A DNA stretch of 64,000 bases, from assembly GCF_026151205.1 (NCBI RefSeq), contig NC_087077.1, positions 2,170,001 to 2,234,000 of the forward strand. The letters are read 5' to 3'. The stretch's first letter is position 1; every line of letters starts with the position of its first letter. The position numbers were made by a program, and so were the translations under genes. The DNA is from Bolinopsis microptera. Lineage: Eukaryota > Ctenophora > Tentaculata > Lobata > Bolinopsidae. The notes beneath the pieces are model-generated. The model had not been told where the DNA came from. It worked only from the letters and a program-made list of their open reading frames with translations, and ran no database searches. This document shows positions 31,601 through 45,010 of the stretch, piece after piece.

Positions 31601-34600
31601 AGGTATCGAAACCCCGCATAACGGGGGTATGTCGAATCGTCTCAAAACCCAGGTGCCACTTCCCCACTAAGTGGGTCCTGTATCCGTCCTTCTTCATTAA
31701 CTGTAATTAGTGGTAATTAAATGTAATTAGTGGTAATTAAGTGTAATTAGTGGAGGAGTTACATTACTTAGGGAGGTGAAATTTGGTGGATGTTCTATAA
31801 ATAGCATTAAATGTGCTTTTTAATGTAATTTTACCCATAGACCACTGATTTGTCAATCGGATAGGAATTGGATAGTCCCAACTTTGGCCGATAAATTTCT
31901 GATATTATTTCCATCCTGTTTTACGATTGAATAAACTTATCGAACAGTAAAAACCACTAACCTCTGGGAGTAACTTAATATCAAGGGGTAGACTTCCTGG
32001 AGCCCCCGCCAAAATGGGACGAGATCCCTGTAACCCCAATTTGAAGGGATACCTGTGCCAGAGAAATTTTCAACAAAGAGCAAATAAAATTTACATAATA
32101 TACTAATTTAGACATGATTACGGCATCATTACATTTTCCTAATATTAACTTAACCATTTTTTCCCAATTCCCAAAATCATGCTTCTTATTTTGATAAAAG
32201 TTTGAAATCAAGCACCAACTACCTGCCTGTAAATAAAGCTGCTCTAGAAGCCGTACAGATAGGTTGCGAGTAAAAGTGTGTGAATATTATTCCGTCTTTT
32301 GCCAGACTCGTCAAGTAGGGAGTTGAAATATCTGGGGTTGGGATTGTTGTCTGTGTTGATGGGTGAATTAGATATTTGATTAATTAGATAATCGATTAAT
32401 TATATAATCGTTAAATCAATCGGGTTAAAGCAGGGTTGTAGCTCTTATTTGTTCTGAACCAACAATTTAGGAGTCAGACTGACACATGCTAATTATTACT
32501 AATTACTAGCAGGAACCCGTACCGTCAAACCTTTAAGACTGGTGTCAAGGCTTTTTGGTGGCCGGATCAGTTTCCTACCCTAAAGTCTCCCAGTACACAG
32601 TAAAAATAATTATTACCTATTTAATTCGCGTTTTTGACACCACTTGGTGGTCCAAATTTTGGGTACTAAAATTCTTATTCCTTGGCCGATTTTCGATTTT
32701 TTCATGCTGATTTGAAGGCCATTAAAGCATTTGAATCAGTTAAAAAAGTTTCAGTTTTATATCTTGTACGGTTTTTTCGGGAACCCGTGTTAAAGTTGAT
32801 GCCGTGGTGTCAGTAAAATGGTGCGGATAAATAAATATATATATATATATATATCGTCTCGCTTTATATATAGTAAGATTGCTAATTATTGCTAATTATT
32901 GCTAATTATTTCTAATTATTGCTAATTATACAACATTTTAATCGTACCTGAACTATGCCACCCCACATCAGCCCAACCGAGATCATCTGCTATCAATAAC
33001 AAGACGTGGGGTTTCTTATCTCTTTTTCGGAGAAAGTGCCAGCAAATAAGGGCTATCGCTGTTATCAGTAGTACTGCTACCAGCACTATCAACACTGAAA
33101 CAAAGGTTTATTGAGCTGTTATCAGTAGTACTGCTACCAGCACTATCAACACTGAAACAAAGGTTTATTGAGCTGTTATCAGTAGTACTGCTACCAGCAC
33201 TATCAACACTGAAACAAAGGTTTATTGAGCTGTTATCAGTAGTACTGCTACCAGCACTATCAGCACTGAAACAAAGGTTTATTGAGCTGTTATCAGTAGT
33301 ACTGCTACCAGCACTATCAGCACTGAAACAAAGGTTTATTGAGCTGTTATCAGTAGTACTGCTACCAGCACTATCAACACTGAAACAAAGGTTTATTGAG
33401 CTGTTATCAGTAGTACTGCTACCAGCACTATCAACACTGAAACAAAGGTTTATTGAGCTGTTATCAGTAGTACTGCTACCAGCACTATCAACACTGAAAC
33501 AAAGGTTTATTGAGCTGTTATCAGTAGTACTGCTACCAGCACTATCAACACTGAAACAAAGGTTTATTGAGCTGTTATCAGTAGTACTGCTACCAGCACT
33601 ATCAGCACTGAAACAAAGGTTTATTGAGCTGTTATCAGTAGTACTGCTACCAGCACTATCAACACTGAAACAAAGGTTTATTGAGCTGTTATCAGTAGTA
33701 CTGCTACCAGCACTATCAACACTGAAACAAAGGTTTATTGAGCTGTTATCAGTAGTACTGCTACCAGCACTATCAACACTGAAACAAAGGTTTATTGAGC
33801 TGTTATCAGTAGTACTGCTACCAGCACTATCAACACTGAAACAAAGGTTTATTGAGCTGTTATCAGTAGTACTGCTACCAGCACTATCAACACTGAAACA
33901 AAGGTTTATTGAGCTGTTATCAGTAGTACTGCTACCAGCACTATCAACACTGAAACAAAGGTTTATTGAGCTGTTATCAGTAGTACTGCTACCAGCACTA
34001 TCAACACTGAAACAAAGGTTTATTGAGCTGTTGTCAGTAGTACTGCTACCAGCACTATCAACACTGAAACAAAGGTTTATTGAGCTGTTGTCAGTAGTAC
34101 TGCTACCAGCACTATCAACACTGACACAAAGGTTTATTGAGCTGTTATCAGTACTCAGTAGTACTGGTACCAGCACTATCAACACTGACACAAATGTTTA
34201 TTGAGCTGTTATCAGTAGTACTGCTACCAGCACTATCAACACTGAAACAAAGGTTTATTGAGCTGTTATCAGTAGTATTGCTACCAGCACTATCAACACT
34301 GAAACAAAGGTTTATTGAGCTGTTATCAGTAGTACTGCTACCAGCACTATCAACACTGAAACAAAGGTTTATTGAGCTGTTATCAGTAGTACTGCTACCA
34401 GCACTATCAACACTGAAACAAATTTGTATTGAGCTGTTATCAGTAGTACTGCTACCAGCACTATCAACACTGAAACAAAGGTTTATTGAGCTGTTATCAG
34501 TAGTACTGCTACCAGCACTATCAACACTGAAACAAAGGTTTATTGAGCTGTTATCAGTAGTACTGCTACCAACACTATCAATACTGAAACAAAGGTTTAT

Positions 34601-37525
34601 TGAGCTGTTATCAGTAGTACTGCTACCAGCACTATCAACACTGAAACAAAGGTTTATTGAGCTGTTATCAGTAGTACTGCTACCAGCACTATCAACACTG
34701 AAACAAAGGTTTATTGAGCTGTTATCAGTAGTACTGCTACCAGCACTATCAACACTGAAACAAAGGTTTATTGAGCTGTTATCAGTAGTACTGCTACCAG
34801 CACTATCAACACTGAAACAAAGGTTTATTGAGCTGTTATCAGTAGTACTGCTACCAGCACTATCAACACTGAAACAAAGGTTTATTGAGCTGTTATCAGT
34901 AGTACTGCTACCAGCACTATCAACACTGAAACAAAGGTTTATTGAGCTGTTATCAGTAGTACTGCTACCAGCACTATCAACACTGAAACAAAGGTTTATT
35001 GAGCTGTTATCAGTAGTACTGCTACCAGCACTATCAACACTGAAACAAAGGTTTATTGAGCTGTTATCAGTAGTACTGCTACCAGCACTATCAACACTGA
35101 AACAAAGGTTTATTGAGCTGTTATCAGTAGTACTGCTACCAGCACTATCAACACTGAAACAAAGGTTTATTGAGCTGTTATCAGTAGTACTGCTACCAGC
35201 ACTATCAACACTGAAACAAAGGTTTATTGAGCTGTTATCAGTAGTACTGCTACCAGCACTATCAACACTGAAATAAAGGTTTATTGAGCTGTTATCAGTA
35301 GTACTGCTACCAGCACTATCAACACTGAAACAAAGGTTTATTGAGCTGTTATCAGTAGTACTGCTACCAGCACTATCAACACTGAAACAAAGGTTTATTG
35401 AGCTGTTATCAGTAGTACTGCTACCAGCACTATCAACACTGAAACAAAGGTTTATTGAGCTGTTATCAGTAGTACTGCTACCAGCACTATCAACACTGAA
35501 ACAAAGGTTTATTGAGCTGTTATCAGTAGTACTGCTACCAGCACTATCAACACTGAAACAAAGGTTTATTGAGCTGTTATCAGTAGTACTGCTACCAGCA
35601 CTATCAACACTGAAACAAAGGTTTATTGAGCAGTTATCACTTTATCAGTAGTACTGCTACCAGCACTATCGACACTGAAACAAAGGTTTATTGAGCTGTT
35701 ATCAGTAGTACTGCTACCAGCACTATCAACACTGAAACAAAGGTTTATTGAGCTGTTATCAGTAGTACTGCTACCAGCACTATCAACACTGAAACAAAGG
35801 TTTATTGAGCTGTTATCAGTAGTACTGCTACCAGCACTATCAACACTGAAACAAAGGTTTATTGAGCTGTTATCAGTAGTACTGCTACCAGCACTATCAA
35901 CACTGAAACAAAGGTTTATTGAGCTGTTATCAGTAGTACTGCTACCAGCACTATCAACACTGAAACAAAGGTTTATTGAGCTGTTATCAGTAGTACTGCT
36001 ACCAGCACTATCAACACTGAAACAAAGGTTTATTGAGCTGTTATCAGTAGTACTGCTACCAGCACTATCAACACTGAAACAAAGGTTTATTGAGCTGTTA
36101 TCAGTAGTACTGCTACCAGCACTATCAACACTGAAATAAAGGTTTATTGAGCTGTTATCAGTAGTACTGCTACCAGCACTATCAACACTGTAACAAAGGT
36201 TTATTGAGCTGTTATCAGTAGTACTGCTACCAGCACTATCAACACTGAAACAAAGGTTTATTGAGCTGTTATCAGTAGTACTGCTACCAGCACTATCAAC
36301 ACTGAAACAAAGGTTTATTGAGCTGTTATCAGTAGTACTGCTACCAGCACTATCAACACTGAAACAAAGGTTTATTGAGCTGTTATCAGTAGTACTGCTA
36401 CCAGCACTATCAACACTGAAACAAAGGTTTATTGAGCTGTTATCAGTAGTACTGCTACCTGCACTATCAACACTGAAACAAAGGTTTATTGAGCTGTTAT
36501 CAGTAGTACTGCTACCAGCACTATCAACACTGAAACAAAGGTTTATTGAGCTGTTATCAGTAGTACTGCTACCAGCACTATCAACACTGAAATAAAGGTT
36601 TATTGAGCTGTTATCAGTAGTACTGCTACCAGCACTATCAACACTGAAACAAAGGTTTATTGAGCTGTTATCAGTAGTACTGCTACCAGCACTATCAACA
36701 CTGAAACAAAGGTTTATTGAGCTGTTATCGCTGTTATCAGTAGTACTGCTACCAGCACTATCAACACTGTAACAAAGGTTTATTGAGCTGTTATAAGTAG
36801 TACTGCTACCAGCACTATCAACACTGAAACAAAGGTTTATTGAGCTGTTATCAGTAGTACTGCTACCAGCACTATCAACACTGAAACAAAGGTTTATTGA
36901 GCTGTTATCAGTAGTACTGCTACCAGCACTATCGACACTGAAACAAAGGTTTATTGAGCTGTTATCAGTAGTACTGCTACCAGCACTATCGACACTGAAA
37001 CAAAGGTTCATTGAGCTGTTATCAGTAGTACTGCTACCAGCACTATCAATACTGAAACAAAGGTTTATTGAGCTGTTATCAGTAGTACTGCTACCAGCAC
37101 TATCAACACTGAAACAAAGGTTTATTGAGCTGTTATCAGTAGTACTGCTACCAGCAGTATCAACACTAAAATAAAGGTCTATTGAGCTGTTTGTGTATAG
37201 GGAGTTATAGAGCCACTTAGGCACTTAGGTTGTTAACTTGGTAGTTGACTTTTGGGTGCTTTTTTCAGTCATTTCAATTGAATAGGAACTAAATTGTGAG
37301 TTTTAAGCTGAACAGAGACTAGAGAGATGTGTCTTGAAGAGATTTCTGTTTCCTTTTTGTGATATAAATATTATGGTAAACTGTTAATAGCTCTTCTTTA
37401 AGTTCTCTTCTACAAAATGATAATATGGTCTGGAAAATGTCATAGTTTTAAATAAACTTACATCTGTTTATTTTAGAACATCTGGAAGCTACTGGTTTCT
37501 TCTCTTTTTCTTCGACTGATGTATT
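28640..37525 (-). CDS. Arylsulfatase B-like, type II membrane-anchored; 13 common exons
   Basis: Exons 5' to 3': 37462-37525, 32948-33094, 32223-32331, 31962-32052, 31575-31700, 31174-31340, 30802-30942, 30499-30617, 30141-30286, 29833-29954, 29430-29542, 29059-29243, 28640-28849. All phases agree, giving 579 residues plus an alternative first exon (human ARSB is 533). Exon 1-2 encode a basic segment then a 20-residue hydrophobic anchor (LLIVLVAVLLITAIALIC). Active-site parts are intact: IADDLGW.DVG (calcium), ICTASR with the cysteine converted to formylglycine, GKWHLG, ISDNGG, LRG.KGTLWE.G and the C-terminal LFDL. The family removes sulfate from galactosamine sulfates in glycosaminoglycans. 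The anchor implies a Golgi, lysosomal or cell-surface location (inference). The intron after exon 12 has a GC donor (AAG|GCAAGT); intron 1 holds a 57-bp satellite. Confidence 0.94.
33059..37186. repeat. 57-bp satellite, ~72 copies, built from a splice acceptor and exon start
   Basis: The 4.1-kb array is highly homogeneous, with rare base changes and three small insertions (near 34150, 35632, 36728). Read on the minus strand, each unit is 21 nt of intron end (ctcaataaacctttgtttcag) followed by the first 36 nt of the sulfatase anchor exon; the exon-proximal copy (33059-33094) is the real one. Each unit therefore has a polypyrimidine tract, AG and an AATAAA hexamer. At 57 bp (19 codons) frames stay open for 379-533 codons on either strand; the 19-residue repeats so encoded run out of frame with the sulfatase and are by-products. 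Confidence 0.96.
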
Positions 37526-37883
37526 CTGTAAATATGACGTTATTGAGCCACTTTAATTGATAAGAACTGTTTGATTGTAAATTTATTATTTTATCCACTA
37601 ATGGAGTCAAGAACAGAGCAATAAATCAATCGCATGTGAAACTGGTAAGTATTAAGTATTGATTGGTTTAATGATCAACTAGGTAATATGATTTCGACGA
37701 CATGGCTTACTGAAGAAAAAAAAAGTAATTAAAAAACTTTTGTTCCCATTCGGTTATAGCAGAATTGCTATTACAGATGAAATCGATTTACAAGTCTACC
37801 CGAGAATATCACCATAGCTAATAAACAAATACATCCAGTCGATACTAATTAAAACTCGGTAACAATACGATCATTAAACGTAC

Positions 37884-37991
37884 TTCTTTCGTTACCACAC
37901 CCGACTCTCTTTCTATCTCTCCCGACTCAGTTTGGAAATCTGATCCTCCATTTGTCACGTTTGTATTTTCGTAGACAGCAGATTTAGACAT
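37884..37991 (-). CDS. Candidate first exon D of the sulfatase gene
   Basis: ATG at 37991, 36 codons (MSKSAVYENT ... ESGVVTKE), then donor GAA|GTACGT in phase 0, matching the phase-0 start of the common exon at 37525. It is hydrophilic, as expected for the cytosolic tail of a type II protein. It shares the MS- start and GVVT ending with exon A at 47591. Confidence 0.68.
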
Positions 37992-40900
37992 TCTTTAGCA
38001 ACAACAGGCGATAATCAAAAGCAACGATAATCGAAAGTGGAAAGTTATTGTACTGTTCAAGGATTAAAAAAAGGAAAAAACAATATGTTAAGTAAAATAT
38101 TCGATGTTAGAAGTTATATTTTTACTCCACAAAACAGTAATAAACTGTGTACCTTATCGAAGTCTCGTTGCAAATTTGGGCAACAGCGCGGCTTACATGA
38201 TTCAAATTGGTCTAACGAGGTGAAAAGTAAAAATCAACATACTTCGCATATTCGCATATTCGCATATTCGCATATAATCGCAAAGTATGAGAGCCAGCTT
38301 AGCTCCACAATCCATTTGAAAAGGAGGATAGATAAGAAATAGTAGAGAAGGAAAAAAAATGTTTTGGAATTTTCGAAATTTTAAAGTTGGCGATTTTCAG
38401 TCTTAAAACATGGCGTATACTGAATTGTACAGCATCTTCCACAAGAAATTTTCCCAGTTAAAATGAGTTGGAAATTTTGTAGACATAAATCGGCATATTT
38501 TAGGGATATCACTGATCAGCCAATGCCATTGAAAATGATTGGCTAATTACGGCTTTGGGCGGCTGCTTGTCGGTACATCACCGAACACGGTGAACAGATA
38601 ATCAATATGTCGATAAATTATATCGGAAATATATTAATCACGAGGTGATTATTGAAAATATACTGATATTAGCGAGACTCGAACTGTGAATTTTGAATTG
38701 AGAGGTAAATCCAAAAACGCGATAGGAAAAAAAATCAAGCATAATGCGGGTCACGGTGCCGGGGCCATAAATTTACAACTAAACTGGTAGAAAAAACGCA
38801 TTATGAATACGTGGCCAACTACAAACTAAGTAGAAAAATGAGAATATCAGGCCATATCAACTACACTAAAGATTCTGCATAATTTAATCTAGATGTTCAC
38901 TGCATGCTGCTCCTTATGTGGCCTGAACAGATCTTATTAAATCTCTTATCCAAGTATGGGAACAAAAGAAACGTGGGAATTTGAGTTACGAGGGAATTTG
39001 AGTTACGAGGGAATTTTAGTTACGAAGGAATTGGTGGTATGATCTGTGCAGTTGTCTATTATTTTGTATGTAGTGATTTTGCTAAACTACGGGCTATATC
39101 TCTGCAAGTTCTGTATGAATTATATCACCATAAGGGGGGTGGGGGGGGGGGGGGGGGGGGAGGGTGGGGAGCTTAGTGCTCTAGCAACATCTACTGTAAA
39201 CTCTTTACGAAAAGTCGAGGCCTGCTTCTCTGTACCCCACAAGCTCTCGAATTTTAAAAATATTCGCTGATGGAATATTGTTTTATGATAGAACCACCCG
39301 TTAAAGAGACCTTCTCTGAATTCTTAGATTAATCCTTTCGATCTGAATTAAAGTATGTCATCATATCTGGCTTCATTTTCATGTTCTGACAAAAGTGTTG
39401 TATAAAAGTATAAACTGAGTGTTGATTAACTGAGTTCAAAATTCGCTGATACATATTCATAATGTACTCACGGTCCGATTCGTTTCGTAAGACCTGTTCT
39501 TAGTGATGAGCAATATGATTCCTAGTATTCTAGGAGTACAGCGGACTTGGTTTTTCCTAGTGGTTTTAAATCTAAACACTAGCAATAACTAATTAAAATT
39601 TATAGTCCAAATTTATAGTCCAAATTTATAGTCCAAATTTATAGTCCAAATTTATAGATCAAATTCGGTGAATGCTGACAATAACTCCATAATAATTAAA
39701 AATTCAGTTTCGCAAATTTACCTCAACTTCCATGAAATAAGTAAACAAATAAAAATGCAAATAACAGTAAAATGAAAGCAAAATGAAAGCAAAATGAAAG
39801 TAAATAAAAGCTTTAAAAACGGTAGACACAGCCTACCGACACGGGCTTGAAACCTCAATAAATTAAAATGAAATAAATTTCACGAGGTCACTTAAAAATG
39901 TAAATGATACTTGATACTATTCGAAAAATAGGGTAAATTCACAATCATGGTAACTAGAAGGTGTGACCAGCGGAGTAGCCATCATGTGAGCGGTCTTGCC
40001 CAGCCTTGTGATTTTAAAATCAAGTGATACTCTTGTTTTAAGAATAAAACTCGGGCTGGGTCCCGAGGAAATGGTTAGAATTTTGTGGTGATGGTACGCC
40101 ATTTTAATCTCTCGCGACCAAGCATTCGTTTTAGGCAATTGGTATGACATAATTGGTAGTGTTCGACATTTTGGTTCGGTTCATCTTAAAAGTATTAAAT
40201 GAATATTGATTACATTTCTCGAGGTAGTCCTCAATAATCAGTGAACCGGAGATTCTGCGAACTGCGATAATCTGGTGATCTCACTGTAACTACTAAATCA
40301 GGTAACTGTCTGCTATTCGCGTAAATTAATAGGTATTAAAAATAGTGGCTCCACCTCCGAGTTATAAACGGCAGTCAAGTGTTTGGGAAATTATAGGTTA
40401 GGGGTCACTCACATAATATAACGTAATCAGTAATCACTGAGGGGGATATAACGTAATAATACTAAACGGTAGTACAATGGAAGCTATTTAATGGATAGTG
40501 TTCGTAGGTTGGACTATTTACAGTTGTAAGCGTAAAACAATGAACTTGCAGGTAAGTGCTGGTAAGTGCTGGTCTCTGGACAACTAACCTCTTAGTCCAG
40601 CATCAAGTCGGCAATTCTATTTATAGAATAGACTTTATAAAGTCTATCCAAGAAGGTTGATTGTGAACAGAGCATAGTTGAGAGGCTAACGATACATAAG
40701 GACTTGTACCATGATCGATCTATTGTTCGTTGAAAGACATCGTTTAAAGAATTAATCTATAATTTTTGAGATTCTTTAGAATATCTTGTGCCCAATTGTG
40801 ATGTTGTTCTATGATAAACTCTGAACGTGGCAGTTTCTTCAGAATAGCCAGAACTACAGAGAAATATCTTGGCAATGTTAACAGTCTCAGTTCCATTATT

Positions 40901-42120
40901 GATTATTAACAACACCACGCCCAGCTGTTAGACTCAATACGTAATGTGGAATCTTAAAGAATTTACGCTACATTACAATGATGTGTCCCTATATAGTATA
41001 TATTAGTTCCCGTAACGGGTGTGTAACGGGTGTGTAACGGGTAACCACAACTCAATATGTCATATTCACAACAGCAACATCATGTAACATGTTAGCTGAA
41101 ATAGATTTTACTAATGTTTTACAAACATTTTTCTCACTCCAACTGCAGCAATATTTCCCATCTTAAACATGTTGAATTACCTCATTGTTAATATTTTGGT
41201 CTTGTGTAAATGTTATTGTAATAAATTAAAGTAAAATTTATTCGAGTTTTGAAATAAAAAACATAAGGAACATAAAACGAAAGCAAAATAAGATGTTTAC
41301 TGGAGAACTCAAACTCAGGTGAGCATTACGGATACAGGCCTTGGTGGTAACTAAGCAACAATGTCCCTTCTCTCAGATCTCAAGTCACCTCGTGATTTGT
41401 AGGAGTAACAGCATGTATCAGTGTTAATCACCCGCATCACGGTGGTGTCTGACGTGGCCATGAGAACTTCATTACGGTTAAAGATACTGATCTATTGGAT
41501 TTAAATATCCGAACTCTTGATTCTTCCTTGCCTGGGAAACTTACTTTCGCACAATTCAACTTTTAAGTTTTAACGAAATGTGTATCTTTTTCGCCGATAA
41601 AATCTTTTCTAATCCGAGATTAAAGTACGGTGATTTACACCTTAAACCATCTCTTTTTCTAATAAATACTTTGTTAAATAAGATGAATCAGAAAAAGGTT
41701 AAAAGTAAACATATCAAACAATTTTCACAACTACATATAAATATATTTATTGAGCATTATGTAATGGGATGGGGGTGTTTTGACCAGGTTTAGCCAGTCC
41801 ACACCCTGGCTCCGTAATATGAAGGACTTGTTTTAATCCAAACGAAAAGCTCGAATATTAATAACAAATATTCGGAAGGCACGCGAGAGAAACAAGTGCG
41901 AATCTGCAATACTGCAAACGGATTAAAAAGAGTTATTAATTTTTTAAGGCACAAATAATATCAAAATACATGTACAGCTAAGGATCTGCTCCCACATGAT
42001 GAGTATTATGTTTCTTAAGATCTAAATAACCAGGTAAATCCCGCACAATATCTAATTTACAAAGGGCTCATATCAAATTATGAAAGTCACAAGGTACATG
42101 TTAAAACGCGTAGTACTTAC
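37992..42120. other. Intronic/intergenic DNA with short tandem repeats
   Basis: No other gene seen. Tandem repeats: tattcgca x4 (38240-38270), poly-G with AG breaks (39136-39160), tccaaatttatag x5 (39605-39660), gcaaaatgaaa x3 (39769-39800) and gtgtaacggg x3 (41015-41045). Confidence 0.55.
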
Positions 42121-42399
42121 AAATTCCTCGTAACATCTGTAGTGTTTCCTGATCCATTTAGGAACCCAGAGTTTCTGTCTCCTCCCAGGATGACTCTCAT
42201 TGTTCTCTTTCTCTTCATCAGACGGGGCTGATCCATGGCAATTGTCCAACAAGTGTTCTGTTGTTTCCAAGGCAACAGCTATTTCGGACGGAGAACAGAG
42301 CTCGATGGTATTATTAACTTGGGACGGATCATCAGATTGTTTATTTCCAGTCAAGGTGATAGTAGTTAAGCTGATATCAGACGTAACATAATTTTCCAT
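42121..42399 (-). CDS. Candidate first exon C of the sulfatase gene
   Basis: ATG at 42399 opens 93 codons (MENYVTSDIS..., an acidic DEEKENNE stretch, then basic RRQKLWVPKWIRKHYR) before donor TTT|GTAAGT in phase 0. It is the longest of the four leaders. A frame continues upstream of the ATG without another ATG. As the cytosolic tail of the anchored sulfatase it would add a Lys/Trp-rich membrane-proximal motif. Confidence 0.65.
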
Positions 42400-42401
42400 C
42401 G

Positions 42402-44627
42402 AGACAACTTTCGTCCGTTCTAAAAGCAACACGTTACCACGTGTTCAAGAAGCAAGGTTTGTTGAGTCTCACTCTGAAGTACCTTAATAGACGAACAACC
42501 TGCAACAGACCTACGAGATATCACGAAGAGGCAAATCTACAGTTCCTTCGGTCAGGAACGAAAATCTCGAATAACCAGCTCACGACAGTCTCTCAAACTA
42601 GCAGCGGAGCAAACCAATGGTGTGAGTGACAGGGGGGAGGCAGCACAATAGATATACTGTCTGGAAGAACCGGGCCAACACGTGTTGGTTAAACGGTATC
42701 ACCACAACCACAACCCCAACTAGATCAACAGAGATCAAGAGAGACAGGGTAACTGGGGGAGTGGTCGTCAGACCTGCATTGATACCACTACTACACGTTG
42801 AGGGGGTAGAGATATGTGCAAGAGGGTCATGGTACACTACTGTTATATAGCTATGTCACGAAATGTGGAGCGATGTAGTGATTAAACTAGATCTTTGATC
42901 CTTGTTCGTGTGTTGGCCAATAAGAGAGAAAGAGGCGGCTGGGTTAGCCAATGAGGGGCAGAGCACCAGTTTAGTGCGTTCACACAAGGTTTTAAGGCTC
43001 ACCTTGACAGGATGACAGGGAGAAGGTAGACGAGAGCTCTTGCGGGGGAATTAATGTCTGTGAAAGTCTTGCGGAGGAAGAGAGGGATGGCATGATTAGA
43101 AAGCCTCAACAATCATATTCGCTAATTGTGACCACGACTTAATTAGGACAGATACTATCCACGAGTAGGGATCGAAACTTATGGAACTTATGGCAAGGTA
43201 CCACCTTTTGTTTTATGAAAAATAAAAATGTAAAGAATGTACCAACTTCCTATACTAATTCTCCTTATTCCTTGTATCAAGCCCCTGCTTTGATTAGGCT
43301 ATCCTCAAATTTACGGCGAAATGCGATAAAATCTGGATGAAAAAAGTTACTGAGTGAGAGAAAGTGACGTATACAGTGACGTATACTCGGACGTTGGTTC
43401 ATAAATCAAACATTTGGACAAAATTTGGACGGAACTTGCAAACTGAATCGACCTTTAACCCCCTCAAACCATGCATATTGGGATTGCCTCATGTTTGAAA
43501 TATTCGCATGATCACCATTGTAATTAATGAAATAGCTGATGCCTAGTTTATTCAGATTGCTTTTACAAATTAAAAACCAATCCAGTCTTCAAGCTTTCAT
43601 CAAACTTTCTTCACGTACTATGAACTAGTACAAAAGTTCAAAAAATAATCGTGGCCCTTTAGTAATCATTTGTTATTAATGATACTTAGATTTAAGAAAT
43701 GATGCAATAAGAGCAAGATAAATTCTAACTATTTTGTAAGTAGATATAATGAAAATGTACATTATAAGCTTTCGGGCACGAATATAAGGTCCACTAAAAT
43801 GCGAATTAAAGGTATTTGCTCCCAAATATTCCGAGATACTCGAAAGTTTTAAGAAATGCTGCTCTTTAAAAGTTTAAAAGCTTCGCTGTTCATACTCAGA
43901 AGAAACAATTGAGAATAACGAAGTTACGATAGTATTTATAATTATATACTGCGAAGGCATCTACTCATTTAACGAATTGTACAAATATTCTTAACTTCAG
44001 AAAAGATTCTCTGATATCACAGCTTAATTATAAATAATTTTATGCAACTAGACATTTATGAATTTTAGTGCATCATAATATGATTATTTATAAACTATTC
44101 TGTCATGAAACTGCTTAAAATGTTGATCTCAAATTGGTTGTCTAGACTTCATACATTAAATTAAAAGGTAATATCCACTGCACAGTGGTGTACGATTTTT
44201 CGACTTAGCTTAAAATATCTTGATTTTTGAGAACTTTTCAGACATGTGCCCCCCCCCCCCTCCTTCAATTCTACAAACAATTTCGTGTACAACATATGAT
44301 CATGACCCCAACACCTAGTTAAACATACCGATTACCGAGAGATGATATGTCTTGACCCCAAAATAGTTAAGTCTATCCAGGTTACAGCTAGCCAGCTGAT
44401 GTTTAAACTCTAAACTAGACTAGACTAGGTATTTTATTCTTAGTCGTAAAAAGAACGTTTTGCTTTATACTTTTGATTGTTTTATGGATAATCATAGACG
44501 TCGAGTCGAGATAGTATTCTCACTATGGCAGCGACAAAATAGTTTCTAAAAAATTAAAATTAAGAGCCTTTACCTTCGCCACACCCAGTTCCTTTCAAGG
44601 AGAATTATTAAATACATAGGAACTAAC
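42402..44627. other. Spacer between first exons, no gene seen
   Basis: AT-rich DNA with no convincing exon; a poly-C run lies at 44248-44261. Confidence 0.5.
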
Positions 44628-44753
44628 CGTTTCGTTGGGGGAGTAGGTGACACTGACTGATTCTCGACCGTCTCCACTGGTGTTCAGCAAACTCACAAAC
44701 GTAGCACTGAATTTTCGGCCGCCGCCCCATATTTTGCGGAGGGATACCACCAT
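44628..44753 (-). CDS. Candidate first exon B of the sulfatase gene
   Basis: ATG at 44753 opens 42 codons (MVVSLRKIWGGGRKFS ... YSPNET), then donor ACG|GTTAGT in phase 0. The palindrome ctgttaccaaggtaacag lies directly upstream (44758-44775). Supported by phase and position only. Confidence 0.55.
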
Positions 44754-44975
44754 CTGCTGTTACCTTGGTAACAGGACTTCTATCTTGCTATCTACTGATA
44801 TGAAACACCACAAAACTTCAGCCAATATCTCTAGACAAAGGGTAGGACAAGCCGTCACAGTACAACAAGCAAAGAGCAATAATAATACCTGCAAACTCGA
44901 TCAGGACAAATGGGGGAGCAGCTAGGACCGACGTACAATCCTCGGAAATAATCTGATTTCAGATGGAATGCATCT

Positions 44976-45010
44976 GACAAGGGAAGGAGCACGTGGGCGC
45001 CCACGTGACT
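44976..45010. repeat. CACGTG palindrome pair
   Basis: cacgtgggcgcccacgtg (44990-45007) is a perfect 18-bp palindrome with two E-box cores; another cacgtg follows at about 45021. Confidence 0.7.

Noticed and set aside
33016-37224. Long repeat-encoded frames (391, 379 and 533 codons) with 19-residue repeats
   Set aside because: They arise because the 57-bp unit is a multiple of three without stops in some frames; they switch strand and frame at small insertions and are out of frame with the sulfatase.
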